Under the pieces are notes generated by a model. That model did not search any database. It was not told the origin of the DNA and saw nothing but the letters and a program-made list of their open reading frames with translations. A program made the position numbers and the translations under genes. From an uncultured Eubacteriales bacterium (lineage in GTDB: Bacteria; Bacillota; Clostridia; Tissierellales; Peptoniphilaceae): a DNA stretch of 64,000 bases. Positions within the stretch are counted from its first letter, which is position 1, and each line of letters opens with the position of its first letter. The DNA is taken from the NCBI GenBank assembly GCA_900539225.1, contig UQBO01000002.1, positions 102,110 to 166,109 of the forward strand, read 5' to 3'. This document shows positions 1-8,847 of this stretch, piece by piece.

Positions 1-1854
1 GTTAAGCCTATATTTAAAGAAAGCTTAGTTAGTGATAGTAGTCTTAGAAATATAATACTATATGGTTTAGAAGATGAGGTTTGGAAAAATCAAAAATCAA
101 AACTAGTATTTAATAAGGAGCAAAAAACTTATTCGGTAGATTTAAGTAATGATTATAGTGAGGCATATGTATACTTACAATTTGGTGAAAGCAAGCAAAC
201 TATATCTGCTACATTAAATGATAAGGCTATTGTTTTAGTTGAAGAAAGTAATGTATTTAAAAATGGAGATAAAACAGAAAAACTTGAATTAAATGATGGA
301 AAAAATATTTTTAAAATTATAGTAAAGTCAGAAGATAAACAGAATACAAGTATATATACTTTAATAGTCAATAGAGGAGAAGTAAAGTACAAAGTAAGCT
401 TTAATCCAGGTGATGGTTCTGGCTCAATGGACGCAGAAGAGTTTATTAAAGGCTCAAAATATAATTTACCTGAATGTAAATTTGAAGCGCCAGCTAATAA
501 AGAGTTTAAATCTTGGAGAGTTAATGGAGAAGAAAAAGCTGTTGGTGATGTAATAACAATTAATGAAGATACAGAAATAACAGCCATTTGGCAAGATAAG
601 TCTATTGAAAAATATAAAGTGACTTTAGTAGCAAACAATAATATCGATGATAATATAGAAACAGAAATAGAAAAAGGAACAAATTATACTCTTCCTGATT
701 GCTCATTTACAGCGCCTGGTGGACAAGTGTTTAAGGCTTGGGAAGTAGCTGGTGAAGAAAAAGCTGTTGGTGATGTAATAACAATTAATGAAGATACAGA
801 AATAACAGCAACTTGGCGAGATAAGCCTATTGAAACTATCAAAGTGACTTTAGTAGCAAACAATGGTACAAATGAGACTAAAGGAGAAAGTGTAGAAAAA
901 GGAAAAGAATATACTCTTCCTGATTGTCCATTCACAGCACCTGATGGACAAGTGTTTAAGGCATGGAAAATAGCTGAGATTGAATATAATCCACAAGAAT
1001 CAATTAAAATAGATGAAGCAACTATTATAAAAGCCATTTGGCAAGACAAACTAGATCCAGATAAGCCGAATCAAAAGCACGCTATAAACATCACTCCATC
1101 ACCATATGGAGAGGTCATTATTGATCCACTCGAAGCAAAAGCGGGCGATAAAGTTACTGTTCGTGCCATAGCAAATTACGGATATGAACTTGTGGGTCTT
1201 AGCGTTCGCGACGCAAGTGGCAAATTACTTCCTATTATTAACGGCGAATTCATTATGCCGGATGGCGAGGTAAGCATTTCCTCTATATTTAGAGAAATTG
1301 CTCCATACATCGAGCCTGAAATAGATGATAAAGCTGAAAGAGAAGAGCAAAAGAGGAGACATAGAAGAAATTATTATCATGAAGAAGAAAAGGACGAGGA
1401 CGAGGTCAAAACTATTGACAAGGTTCAAGAAGAAAAGCAAAAAGGGTCAAAAGTTTTAATCACTATAGGCTCAGAAATGCTTGACAAAGTGGATAATGGT
1501 GTTCGCACTCTTAAAGCAATGGACGCAAAGCCATATATCAAGAGCGGCAGAACAATGCTTCCACTAAGATACGTAGCTGAAGCTCTTGGCTATAGGGCCT
1601 TTTGGCTAAGCGAGACAAGGACTGCTGTCATTATGGACATAGGTCTAAGAGTAGAAATACCTGTCGATAGCAATTTCATCATTATCAATGGCGTTAAATA
1701 CACAAGTGATGTTAAGCCTGAGATGCGTAAGAACAGAATCATGCTTCCTATAGCAAACATAGCAAGGGCATTAGGCCTTAAGGACGGCAAAGATATTCTT
1801 TGGGACGAGGTCAATAGGCAAGTGACTTTAATTAGAAATTTTAATACGAAGTAA
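1..1854 (+). CDS. Surface protein with cadherin-like, InlB-type repeat and copper amine oxidase-like domains (5' end outside window)
   Basis: The reading frame is open from base 1, so the protein is partial at its N-terminus; 617 residues are visible. In order they show a cadherin-like beta-sandwich domain (about residues 45-127), three InlB B-type repeats (about 129-200, 204-279 and 280-352, each with an LP..F.AP....F..W core), one divergent repeat ending in PDGEVSISS (about 360-430), a charged linker rich in R, H, E and K, and a C-terminal copper amine oxidase N-domain-like module (about 470-615, with GRTMLPLRYVAEALG). Such architectures are typical of secreted, wall-associated proteins; the amine oxidase-like module is a binding or dimerisation domain, not the catalytic one. 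The first 1080 bases are more AT-rich than the rest. The ligand is unknown. Domain assignment is by eye. Confidence 0.85.
   Translation, partial: VKPIFKESLVSDSSLRNIILYGLEDEVWKNQKSKLVFNKEQKTYSVDLSNDYSEAYVYLQFGESKQTISATLNDKAIVLVEESNVFKNGDKTEKLELNDGKNIFKIIVKSEDKQNTSIYTLIVNRGEVKYKVSFNPGDGSGSMDAEEFIKGSKYNLPECKFEAPANKEFKSWRVNGEEKAVGDVITINEDTEITAIWQDKSIEKYKVTLVANNNIDDNIETEIEKGTNYTLPDCSFTAPGGQVFKAWEVAGEEKAVGDVITINEDTEITATWRDKPIETIKVTLVANNGTNETKGESVEKGKEYTLPDCPFTAPDGQVFKAWKIAEIEYNPQESIKIDEATIIKAIWQDKLDPDKPNQKHAINITPSPYGEVIIDPLEAKAGDKVTVRAIANYGYELVGLSVRDASGKLLPIINGEFIMPDGEVSISSIFREIAPYIEPEIDDKAEREEQKRRHRRNYYHEEEKDEDEVKTIDKVQEEKQKGSKVLITIGSEMLDKVDNGVRTLKAMDAKPYIKSGRTMLPLRYVAEALGYRAFWLSETRTAVIMDIGLRVEIPVDSNFIIINGVKYTSDVKPEMRKNRIMLPIANIARALGLKDGKDILWDEVNRQVTLIRNFNTK
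529..809 (+). repeat. Direct repeat inside surface-protein gene
   Basis: Bases 529-584 and 754-809 are identical over 56 bases, spaced 225 bp apart and in phase with the InlB-type protein repeat. A second identical pair of 24 bases lies at 616-639 and 841-864. Identity at the DNA level suggests recent duplication or homogenisation between repeats. Confidence 0.9.
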
Positions 1855-1861
1855 TAAGTAA

Positions 1862-1889
1862 GAGGCTAGTCATAATTTTGACTAGCCTC
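1862..1889. terminator. Hairpin between convergent genes
   Basis: An 11-bp perfect stem (1862-1872 with 1879-1889) and a 6-nt loop sit between the stops of the convergent surface-protein and DUF2254 genes. No strong U-tract follows on either side, so it is a hairpin in terminator position rather than a classic intrinsic terminator. Confidence 0.6.
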
Positions 1890-1907
1890 ATGTATTGATT
1901 ATATTCA

Positions 1908-3239
1908 CTATTTTTCTTCTTTCTCTATCTCTTTTTCTTTTTCTTTTTCTTCTTTCTCTATCTCTTTTTCTTCCTTTGATCCAGTCATTATCTCTTGATA
2001 TATTTCCATGAAGAGACTTAAATCACTTTCTCTCTTGAAATTATCGACTGCTGATTGATATAGGTCCTCGGCTAAATCAATAACTACCTTTTTGTTCTTA
2101 TCGCTAGCAGCTACTTTGATGACAAGTAAGCCTTTGAATATGGCTCTTAGGACGCTCGCATCACTATCGCCATAAGTGAACAAGGGATGAGTATGCTCGA
2201 TAAGCAGCTCTTTGAAGGACTTACTTGTGTAGTATATCCTTGCCTTGCCATCGGTTTTGATGTAGTGGTGGTTCGAGTCGACTTTAGCAAGGTGCGATAA
2301 AAGTATCGATAGCTTTCTTATGCAGTGTATAGCTGTGTTTGGATCGTTTGTACCAGGTGATAGAGCGCGCGTTGCTATCTCTACTATCTTTCTAATGCCT
2401 TCCTTATAATCTTCTTCAGCGATTCTTCTTTCACTAAAAATAAATTGATTTTGAATTTTTTCTAGAGTTTTATCATCCAAACTATCATGACTAAAGTAGC
2501 CAAGCGTTTCATTTTGAGCAACGAAATTGCCTTTTGATACTTCTATAGTGAAGACTATGTCCTCGTCTTCAATAAGCTTTTTAATCTTATCTATGTCAAT
2601 AATTTCTAGGTAGCCTGATTTGTGAGCAGCAAGCCTTTTGTCCTTCATAGTCCACTCTTCTTTATCAAGCAGTTCAAAATCACGATCTTCAAGCTCTTTT
2701 TCAATAAGTTTATCAGTTTTATCTGCAATATCTTCAAGTAGATTGGCATAGTTAACGCCCGATAAAACGTTTTGCACGAAGATAACGAAGTAGATCGCGC
2801 CCCATATAGCGTAGATGACGCCTATGGTACCGGCGATAACAAGTCTTTGATCTTGACCGGCCTTCATAAAGTTAAGGCTCACAAGGCAGTAGACGAAGCC
2901 GCCTATGAATATACCTAAGACTTTCATTGTGATTTTCTTATCTAAAAAGTTTTCGACGCTCCTCGGTGTGAAGGAGTTATGATATAGAGTGAAAACTGCT
3001 AGTATAGTCGAGAATGTAAAAGTAGTTATTGTTAACAGAGCAGAAACAAGTGATGAAAGCACTGTCTTTGCAAGCTCGACGCTCGATAGCATCACGCGTG
3101 GTATATGCTGTGTAAGGCCTGAGTAGCTGCTGTCTATGTAAGTTACTATCGCAAGCAGTATCACTGAGTAGAAAATGTATTCAAGACAGTATATCCACCG
3201 TCTATTGTTATAGAAAAATAATTTAATTTTGTTTTTCAT
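1908..3239 (-). CDS. DUF2254 family membrane protein
   Basis: 443 residues. About four membrane segments fill the first 160 residues (roughly 16-35, 57-85, 107-127 and 135-157), followed by a soluble C-terminal half. The stretch TFSTILAVFTLYHNSFTPRSVENFL and the following VLGIFIGGFVYCLV match the DUF2254 family pattern. The last ~25 residues are a low-complexity run of Glu and Lys (EKEEKEKEKEIEKEEK). The family is widespread and has no assigned biochemical function; location in the cytoplasmic membrane is inferred. It is a single gene facing the upstream surface-protein gene, and its start lies about 120 bp from the divergently transcribed deacylase operon. Confidence 0.8.
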   Translation of the reverse strand: MKNKIKLFFYNNRRWIYCLEYIFYSVILLAIVTYIDSSYSGLTQHIPRVMLSSVELAKTVLSSLVSALLTITTFTFSTILAVFTLYHNSFTPRSVENFLDKKITMKVLGIFIGGFVYCLVSLNFMKAGQDQRLVIAGTIGVIYAIWGAIYFVIFVQNVLSGVNYANLLEDIADKTDKLIEKELEDRDFELLDKEEWTMKDKRLAAHKSGYLEIIDIDKIKKLIEDEDIVFTIEVSKGNFVAQNETLGYFSHDSLDDKTLEKIQNQFIFSERRIAEEDYKEGIRKIVEIATRALSPGTNDPNTAIHCIRKLSILLSHLAKVDSNHHYIKTDGKARIYYTSKSFKELLIEHTHPLFTYGDSDASVLRAIFKGLLVIKVAASDKNKKVVIDLAEDLYQSAVDNFKRESDLSLFMEIYQEIMTGSKEEKEIEKEEKEKEKEIEKEEK

Positions 3240-3307
3240 CTTGTCACCATCCTTTTATATATTATAGCACATATCAAGACCATATTTAAAGACTAAAACT
3301 TTGCTAA

Positions 3308-3336
3308 TTGATTTTTACGCTTGATTGTGATAAAAT
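3308..3336 (+). promoter_or_regulatory. Promoter of the deacylase-DUF3160 operon
   Basis: TTGATT (3308-3313), 17-bp spacer, TAAAAT (3331-3336), with TGA directly before the -10 as an extended -10. The ribosome site GGAGGGG (3348-3354) and ATG 3360 follow closely. Confidence 0.65.
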
Positions 3337-3359
3337 GTAAGTATAATGGAGGGGATGAT

Positions 3360-3857
3360 ATGAAGAACAAATATGAAGACGCAATTAATCTTCTTGAGGA
3401 CAATGGTATTGAGTATGAATCAGTTAAGCATCCGCCAGCATTTACAACTGAAGATGCTGATAAGTTTATCGAGGGCAAAATTGGCTGTAGAACTAAAACT
3501 ATGTTTATGACTGATCAAAAGAAGAGACGCTTCTACATGCTTGTTATGGACGACAAGGACAGGCTTGATATGAAGGACTTCGCTGAGATTGCCCACGAAA
3601 AGAGAGTAAAGATGGCTTCGGAAGAGACTTTATTCAATAAACTTGGCAATGAAGCGGGAGCCGTTTCACCCTTTGGACTCATTAACGACACAGAAAAAGA
3701 AGTTCAATTCTATTTTGACAATGCTATATTAAAAGAAGAGATAATGACTTTTCACCCAAATATTAATACAGAGACATTATTCTTCAAAACTGAAGATTTA
3801 TTTAAGATGTTAAAAAATATGGGCTACGAAGTTCATTTTGTAGACTTAAATAAATAA
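3360..3857 (+). CDS. PrdX/YbaK-family aminoacyl-tRNA deacylase (probable Ala-tRNA(Pro) editing)
   Basis: 165 residues when started at ATG 3360, which follows GGAGGGG by about 5 bases; an upstream in-frame TTG at 3321 lies inside the promoter and is rejected. The free-standing editing domain family (ProXp-ala/PrdX) hydrolyses alanine wrongly attached to tRNA(Pro). Family features visible are the opening helix with LEDNGIEYESVKHPPAFTTEDA, the GAVSPFGLINDT motif near residue 100 and the FHPNINTETLFF motif near residue 130. It is cytosolic. Its stop overlaps the start of the next gene by one base (TAATG), indicating translational coupling. Substrate specificity is inferred from family resemblance only. 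Confidence 0.85.
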   Translation: MKNKYEDAINLLEDNGIEYESVKHPPAFTTEDADKFIEGKIGCRTKTMFMTDQKKRRFYMLVMDDKDRLDMKDFAEIAHEKRVKMASEETLFNKLGNEAGAVSPFGLINDTEKEVQFYFDNAILKEEIMTFHPNINTETLFFKTEDLFKMLKNMGYEVHFVDLNK

Positions 3858-4495
3858 TGAAGAAGAAATCACTTGCGATAGCGATTTTACTATTGCTAGC
3901 GCTTATAGCCATATCACGCATAGAGACAACTCATAGCTACACTGTTATAGATGAGGAGCTTGGCGAAGTAGAGATGACTTTATTTAAGCCAATATTTGCA
4001 AGATTTTATAACAAAGTCACTTTTACTAAAGATGGCAGATCTAAGACGAAGACCTTTGAGGGCAAGTACAAGCTAAACATCTACAAGGTGGACCTAGGCA
4101 GAGTCAACGACGAGAACAAATTTGACATCGCTTTTGGCGTTTACTCGATAGCCCCGTGGCACAGGACGCCGTCGAAGCGCGTGTTTTTATATAAGGTAGT
4201 GGACTTGGATTTGAAGCCAAAGTTTCGCTGCTCGAGGCTCATTAATCCTATGTATGATTTTATTCTTTTTGATATTGATGGCGATGGTTTTGATGAAGTC
4301 GTTTCGATTGAGAAATATAAAGGAGTGTACTCCATCGGTGTCTATAAGCAGTATGATATGCTTATTGAGCGTATCGCGACTAAAAAAATAGATTTTCGTC
4401 CGACAAAATTATCGAAGGACAAAAAACTATATATAGAGGGTATAAATATAATGAAGGAAATTAATTTTTCAAAGGAGGGTATTGATCTAAAATGA
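3857..4495 (+). CDS. Exported or membrane-anchored protein with a DIDGDG motif
   Basis: 212 residues. An N-terminal KKK followed by a hydrophobic stretch (about residues 5-20, AIAILLLLALIAI) is a signal peptide or anchor. Near residue 135 the sequence FILFDIDGDGFDEVVSIEKY resembles a calcium-binding FG-GAP/VCBS-type blade element, preceded by beta-rich sequence. No family is recognised beyond that. The start overlaps the upstream stop and lacks a clear ribosome site, so it is probably translated by coupling; its own stop overlaps the start of the DUF3160 lipoprotein gene (ATGA). Co-translation with that lipoprotein suggests both act at the outer face of the membrane. Function unknown. Confidence 0.75.
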   Translation: MKKKSLAIAILLLLALIAISRIETTHSYTVIDEELGEVEMTLFKPIFARFYNKVTFTKDGRSKTKTFEGKYKLNIYKVDLGRVNDENKFDIAFGVYSIAPWHRTPSKRVFLYKVVDLDLKPKFRCSRLINPMYDFILFDIDGDGFDEVVSIEKYKGVYSIGVYKQYDMLIERIATKKIDFRPTKLSKDKKLYIEGINIMKEINFSKEGIDLK

Positions 4496-6696
4496 AAAAG
4501 AGATTATTAGCTATGGTCTTGCTATTAGTAATGACCTTAAGTGCATGCTCTTCACCATTTAATAAGATGGAGGGAGACAATAATAAAAAAGAAGAAGGTA
4601 AAGAGACTAGTAAAGAAGAAAAAAATGAAGTGGGCGAAGCGGGCTTAAACGCTTTGCTTGGCTATGATGCTGAAAAACTATTGGATGTTGAAGAAGTAAA
4701 GGACTTTGAAGACATTGAGGTTGAAGCAAATGTTAAGCCTTACGATGTAAAGGATTCTAGTGAGGTATATGGCTTTGACCCCTATGATGATCCTGAAAGC
4801 ATTGAAAAAACAGTTCAAGAGATTATGAACTCTGGGTATTTTAAAGTTGACTACGATGTTATGAAGCAGCCGTTCGGAATATATGAAAACAATCAATATC
4901 TTGGAAGGAACTCATTCGTTACTACTGATTCGGTTGTGCACCTATACCACATCATCTACCTTGGTATGATGGAGGACATGGAGCAAAATTCATTGAAGCA
5001 AAAGCTTATGGCTCTATCAAAGAATTGCTTGGACAACGCTCTTCTTGATTACAAAGAAGCAAAGGACGATGAAAAAGAACTCTTTATGAGAAATGCAGCG
5101 CTATTCTTATGCGCGGTTGACTTGCTTGAAGCAAACTACGATGGCGAAGTGCCTAGTGAAGTAAGAGCCTTAGCTGATGATGAGCTTAAGAATATCAAAG
5201 CAGAAGGAAATGCTGTATCGAACATAACAGGCAACGACATTGATTACTCACAATTTAATGTGCGTGGCAACTACACAAAGAACGAAGACTTAAAGAAGTA
5301 TTTTAGAGTAAACATGCTTTATTCTCAAGAGCTAGTTAAATTAGAAAATCCAGATGGATCCATAAACCTAGATGCTCTTAAGCAAGCGATACTTATCTCA
5401 AGACATATGCTTAAGGACGAAACAAGTTTTAAATTATGGCAAGATATATATAAGCCAATTAGCTTCTTAGTTGAAAACACTGAAGACATCACTCCTATTG
5501 ATCTATACAAGAGCATTAGTGAAGTGACTAAGGAAAATACAGTTGAAGCCATACTAGATGAAAAGGTCATAAATCACGTTGCGGACATGATTAGTCAAAA
5601 AGAAAGACCTAAGATTAAGCCAGACTCAGGAAAAGTTTTTGCTTTCTTGCCACAAAGAGCTGTTGTTGATAATACATGGCTACAAAACTTAGTCGACACT
5701 GATCGTGTGAGCAAGAGACCAGTTGCTTCAGGTGTTGACCTTATGGCACTTCTTGGCAATAGCCTTGCTGAGAGACTTACTCTTACTAATGAAGACAATT
5801 TGAAATGGGATAAGTTTGAAGAAAAGTACGAAGAAACAAAGGCAATGGTTGACGCAAGAACAGATGAAGAAGAAAAGGCAAACATCTACAGAACATGGCT
5901 ATGGGTTCTAAAGGCCTTTAACAACGAGTACGGCGAAGGATACCCAGACTTTATGAGAAGTGAGAAGTGGAAGTACAAGGATTTAAACACTGCACTTGCA
6001 TCGTGGGCACAGCTAAAGCACGATACAATTTTATACGCAAAGCAATATGGCGCAGAAATGGGTGGCAGCGAGCCTATTATCATAAAGCACTACGTTGAAC
6101 CGAATGTTAATTTATACAGAAGAGTTAAGTATTTAGTAGAAAAAACAATGGATGCAGATGAAAAGTACTCCTTACTTAACAATGATCAAAAGGCTAGGCT
6201 AAAGGACTTCGATGATATGCTTGACTTCTTTATTGAGGTTAGCATTAAGGAGCTTAAGGATGAAACAACATCTGATGAAGACAATGATAGACTTAGTGTT
6301 ATCGGTGGAGAGATGGAAAACATCTTCATAGCATTCAACAAAGATGATGTCAACAATGAATATGAGATAAGACCATCTGATAGAGATACAGCAAACATTG
6401 CTGACATACAAAGGATAGGATCAAACTCTGTTGGTAAGCCAGAAGGCTCATTCTTAGAAGTAGGCTCAGGTAGCTTCTCATTCATAAAGGCTATATACAG
6501 ACTAGATAGTAAATACTTTATAGGAACTGGACCAGTTATGAATTACTACGAGTTCTATTCTGAAGACAGACTTACAAATGATGATTTCAAGGAAATGTTG
6601 TCAAACTTCTACATGCCGGCAGACGAGAAGAAAGGCAAAGAAGTATATCCATTCTTTGAAAAACAATTATATAGTGAAATAAAAAGCTACTATTAG
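4492..6696 (+). CDS. DUF3160 family lipoprotein
   Basis: 734 residues. A signal peptide ends in the lipobox LSAC (Cys near residue 19), followed by a Lys/Glu-rich spacer of about 30 residues, so the mature protein is a lipid-anchored extracytoplasmic protein. The motif NSFVTTDSVVHLYHIIY near residue 140 and the alpha-helical body with GMPxxxEVG-like stretches (GSFLEVGSGSFSFIKAIY near 660) match DUF3160, a family of unknown function found in anaerobes. The ribosome site AGGAGGG lies 13-14 bases before ATG 4492, inside the upstream gene. The gene is the largest member of a four-gene operon and is followed nine bases later by the PPC-domain gene. Confidence 0.82.
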   Translation: MKKRLLAMVLLLVMTLSACSSPFNKMEGDNNKKEEGKETSKEEKNEVGEAGLNALLGYDAEKLLDVEEVKDFEDIEVEANVKPYDVKDSSEVYGFDPYDDPESIEKTVQEIMNSGYFKVDYDVMKQPFGIYENNQYLGRNSFVTTDSVVHLYHIIYLGMMEDMEQNSLKQKLMALSKNCLDNALLDYKEAKDDEKELFMRNAALFLCAVDLLEANYDGEVPSEVRALADDELKNIKAEGNAVSNITGNDIDYSQFNVRGNYTKNEDLKKYFRVNMLYSQELVKLENPDGSINLDALKQAILISRHMLKDETSFKLWQDIYKPISFLVENTEDITPIDLYKSISEVTKENTVEAILDEKVINHVADMISQKERPKIKPDSGKVFAFLPQRAVVDNTWLQNLVDTDRVSKRPVASGVDLMALLGNSLAERLTLTNEDNLKWDKFEEKYEETKAMVDARTDEEEKANIYRTWLWVLKAFNNEYGEGYPDFMRSEKWKYKDLNTALASWAQLKHDTILYAKQYGAEMGGSEPIIIKHYVEPNVNLYRRVKYLVEKTMDADEKYSLLNNDQKARLKDFDDMLDFFIEVSIKELKDETTSDEDNDRLSVIGGEMENIFIAFNKDDVNNEYEIRPSDRDTANIADIQRIGSNSVGKPEGSFLEVGSGSFSFIKAIYRLDSKYFIGTGPVMNYYEFYSEDRLTNDDFKEMLSNFYMPADEKKGKEVYPFFEKQLYSEIKSYY

Positions 6697-6705
6697 GAGG
6701 CAGTT

Positions 6706-7137
6706 ATGAAGTACATCAAAGACGGCAAATCATATATCGTAAGAATCGATAGAGGCGAAGAAGTTTTAGATAAATTAAACGAATTTGTTAAAGAAACAGA
6801 TTTAAAGGCAGGAACTGTAACAGGTATAGGCGCCTCATCAGAAGTAGAGCTTGGTGTTTATAGCGTAAAAAAGAGAGAGTATATCAAAGATAAATACGAA
6901 GGCGAATTCGAAATTCTTTCTTTAATTGGCAATATCACTCAAGACGCGGGCGATGCGTATATACACCTTCACATCATGATTTCAGATGGCTTAGTGCAAG
7001 GTACTGGCATAACTGTCGGCGGTCACCTTAATAAGTGCATCATAAGCGGCACATGCGAGCTTCGCATTGATGAGTGTGAAAACGCCTATCAAAGAAAAGT
7101 CGATGACGAGACAGGTATTAAGATTATCGATATATAA
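6706..7137 (+). CDS. PPC (DUF296) domain protein
   Basis: 143 residues, the usual size of the single-domain bacterial PPC proteins. The conserved glycine-rich stretch GTVTGIGASSEVELGVY (about 37-55) and the metal-site-like HLHIMISDG ... GGHL segment (about 90-110) identify the family. In plants the domain is coupled to AT-hook DNA binding; in bacteria it stands alone, forms trimers and has no established role. AGGAGG precedes the ATG by five bases. It ends the deacylase/DUF3160 operon and is followed by an intrinsic terminator. Confidence 0.85.
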   Translation: MKYIKDGKSYIVRIDRGEEVLDKLNEFVKETDLKAGTVTGIGASSEVELGVYSVKKREYIKDKYEGEFEILSLIGNITQDAGDAYIHLHIMISDGLVQGTGITVGGHLNKCIISGTCELRIDECENAYQRKVDDETGIKIIDI

Positions 7138-7169
7138 AATCAATATATAGTATAAGAAAATTATATAAG

Positions 7170-7198
7170 GCAAGTCCATTAGCTTGGGCTTGCTTTTT
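7170..7198 (+). terminator. Intrinsic terminator after PPC gene
   Basis: Nine-bp stem (7170-7178 with 7185-7193, one G-U pair), 6-nt loop, then TTTTT. Confidence 0.85.
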
Positions 7199-7317
7199 AT
7201 TTGAGCTGAAAGTGATAGGCAAAGTGAAAGCAAAAGACAAGTGACGAGCGGTACAGCTCTTTAAGCAAGCTGCACGAGAGCAATCTTTCGCTTATCTAAA
7301 TAAATATTCCCATTGCC
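7199..7317. other. Intergenic stretch without recognised gene
   Basis: About 120 bases between the PPC terminator and the MATE promoter. It contains TTTAAGCAAG, a word that recurs in the repeat-rich gap at 51155-51390, but no reading frame, RNA fold or operator could be supported. Confidence 0.5.
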
Positions 7318-7346
7318 TTGAATGAGTGTAAAAAATGTGTTATAAT
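7318..7346 (+). promoter_or_regulatory. Promoter of MATE transporter gene
   Basis: TTGAAT (7318-7323), 17-bp spacer, TATAAT (7341-7346) with TGT in front of the -10. The transcript leader would be about 45 bases. Confidence 0.8.
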
Positions 7347-7400
7347 GATTTAAAATCTTTTTACAAGAGATATATATGAAAGAGATATGGAAGTGATTAT

Positions 7401-8741
7401 TTGTTAGATAATGAATTTTTGAAGAGAGTTTTTAAAGTCGCGTGGCCATCGGTGCTTGAGAGTGTCTTCATAGCCTTAGCGGGCATCATCGACACTTATA
7501 TGGTATCAAACCTAGGTACTTATGCGATCTCGGCTGTTGGCTTAACGACGCAGCCTAAGTTTATAGGCCTCGCTATATTCTTCTCGATAAGTATAGCTGT
7601 CTCAGCCCTTGTCGCGAGAAGAAAAGGCGAGGAGGACAGACGTTCAGCGAATGAAGTCTTAGTAACTGCCTTTGTCGTCGCCATTATTCTATGTATAATT
7701 ATATCAACAGTTATGGTGACTTTTTCAGAGCAAATACTTAAGCTAGCTGGAAGTAAGTCAGATACACATGATTATGCTATCGAGTACTTCAACATAATCA
7801 TGGGCTTTAGTATTTTTAATATCATAAGCATAGTTATAAACTCTGCACAAAGAGGTAGCGGTAACACTAAGATTGCCTTCACGACAAATTTAGTATCAAG
7901 TGTGGTAAATATAACTTTTAACTACATACTTATCAACGGTAAACTTGGTTTTCCAGCCATGGGCGTAAGAGGCGCGGCGATAGCGACCGTGCTTGGTACC
8001 TTTGTTGCGAGCGTTATGAGTATTAGGTCTTTATTCAAGGCAGGTTCATATGTAAGAATACCTTTCATTATTAAATATAAAATCAAACCAAGCTTTGATG
8101 CCTTCGTAAGCATAATGAAGCTCGGACTAAACATGTTTGTTGAGAACCTTGCAATGAGAATCGGCTTCTTAACTACAGCGCTTATGGCGGCGTCCTTAGG
8201 AACGGATCAGTTCGCTGCACACAATGTCGGCATGAACGTACTAAGCATTGGCTTTGCCTTTGCTGATGGTATGCAGGTCGCAGCCGTTGCACTATCAGGC
8301 GAGGCACTTGGTGCGAAGAAGTATGACGACGCAGTGACTTATGGTAAGACTTGTCAAAAGGTAGGCTTCGTTATATCGCTAGCTTTATCCGCGATATTAT
8401 TATTCTTCGGCAAATACATCTTCGGCGCCTTCTTCCAAGACGAAGCAGTTATTAATTACGGCGTAATGATTGGTCGCTTCATAACAGTCATAGTCATTTG
8501 TCAAATCTCGCAAATCATTTATGGCGGCTGCTTAAGAGCGGCGGGCGATGTGAAGTACACACTTATCGCATCCATAGTAAGTGTTAGTATCATACGTACA
8601 GTAGTTACTTATGTCTTAGTTAATGTATTTCACCTTGGTCTTATGGGTATATGGCTGGGCGTTTTCTCAGACCAATTCTCAAGACTAATCTTTATGAGTA
8701 CAAGATTTAAGCAAGGCAAATGGGTTGAAAAGAAAATTTAG
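7401..8741 (+). CDS. MATE family multidrug/cation efflux protein
   Basis: 446 residues, the normal length for MATE transporters with 12 membrane segments in two homologous halves. The N-terminal AWPSVLESVFIALAGIIDTYMVSNLG and the second-half LGLNMFVENLAMRIGFLTTALMAASLGTDQFAAHNVGMN are characteristic. The family exports cationic drugs or metabolites from the cytoplasm in exchange for sodium or protons. Translation must start at TTG 7401, preceded by GGAAGTG (7389-7395): the nearby ATG at 7411 is out of frame and the first in-frame ATG is well inside the first helices. Monocistronic, with its own promoter and a shared bidirectional terminator. The substrate is not predictable. Confidence 0.9.
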   Translation: MLDNEFLKRVFKVAWPSVLESVFIALAGIIDTYMVSNLGTYAISAVGLTTQPKFIGLAIFFSISIAVSALVARRKGEEDRRSANEVLVTAFVVAIILCIIISTVMVTFSEQILKLAGSKSDTHDYAIEYFNIIMGFSIFNIISIVINSAQRGSGNTKIAFTTNLVSSVVNITFNYILINGKLGFPAMGVRGAAIATVLGTFVASVMSIRSLFKAGSYVRIPFIIKYKIKPSFDAFVSIMKLGLNMFVENLAMRIGFLTTALMAASLGTDQFAAHNVGMNVLSIGFAFADGMQVAAVALSGEALGAKKYDDAVTYGKTCQKVGFVISLALSAILLFFGKYIFGAFFQDEAVINYGVMIGRFITVIVICQISQIIYGGCLRAAGDVKYTLIASIVSVSIIRTVVTYVLVNVFHLGLMGIWLGVFSDQFSRLIFMSTRFKQGKWVEKKI

Positions 8742-8793
8742 AATAGAAAAAAATTGCAAATAAAAAATAAATGCAAATTAATATTTAAGGCAT

Positions 8794-8835
8794 AAAAAAA
8801 ATGATGTAGATCAAGTAGATCTACATCATTTTTTC
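8794..8835. terminator. Bidirectional terminator between MATE and rubrerythrin genes
   Basis: An 18-bp A/T-ended palindrome (about 8795-8812 with 8818-8835) around a 5-nt loop has U-tracts in both directions and lies between two convergent genes. Confidence 0.9.
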
Positions 8836-8847
8836 TTTAAGTAAATT

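Noticed and set aside
3321..3359. Longer N-terminus for the deacylase starting at TTG 3321
   Set aside because: The stretch overlaps the promoter and lacks a ribosome site, whereas ATG 3360 has GGAGGGG in place.
7199..7317. Possible small RNA or tRNA remnant
   Set aside because: No cloverleaf, terminator or promoter-to-terminator unit could be formed from this segment.
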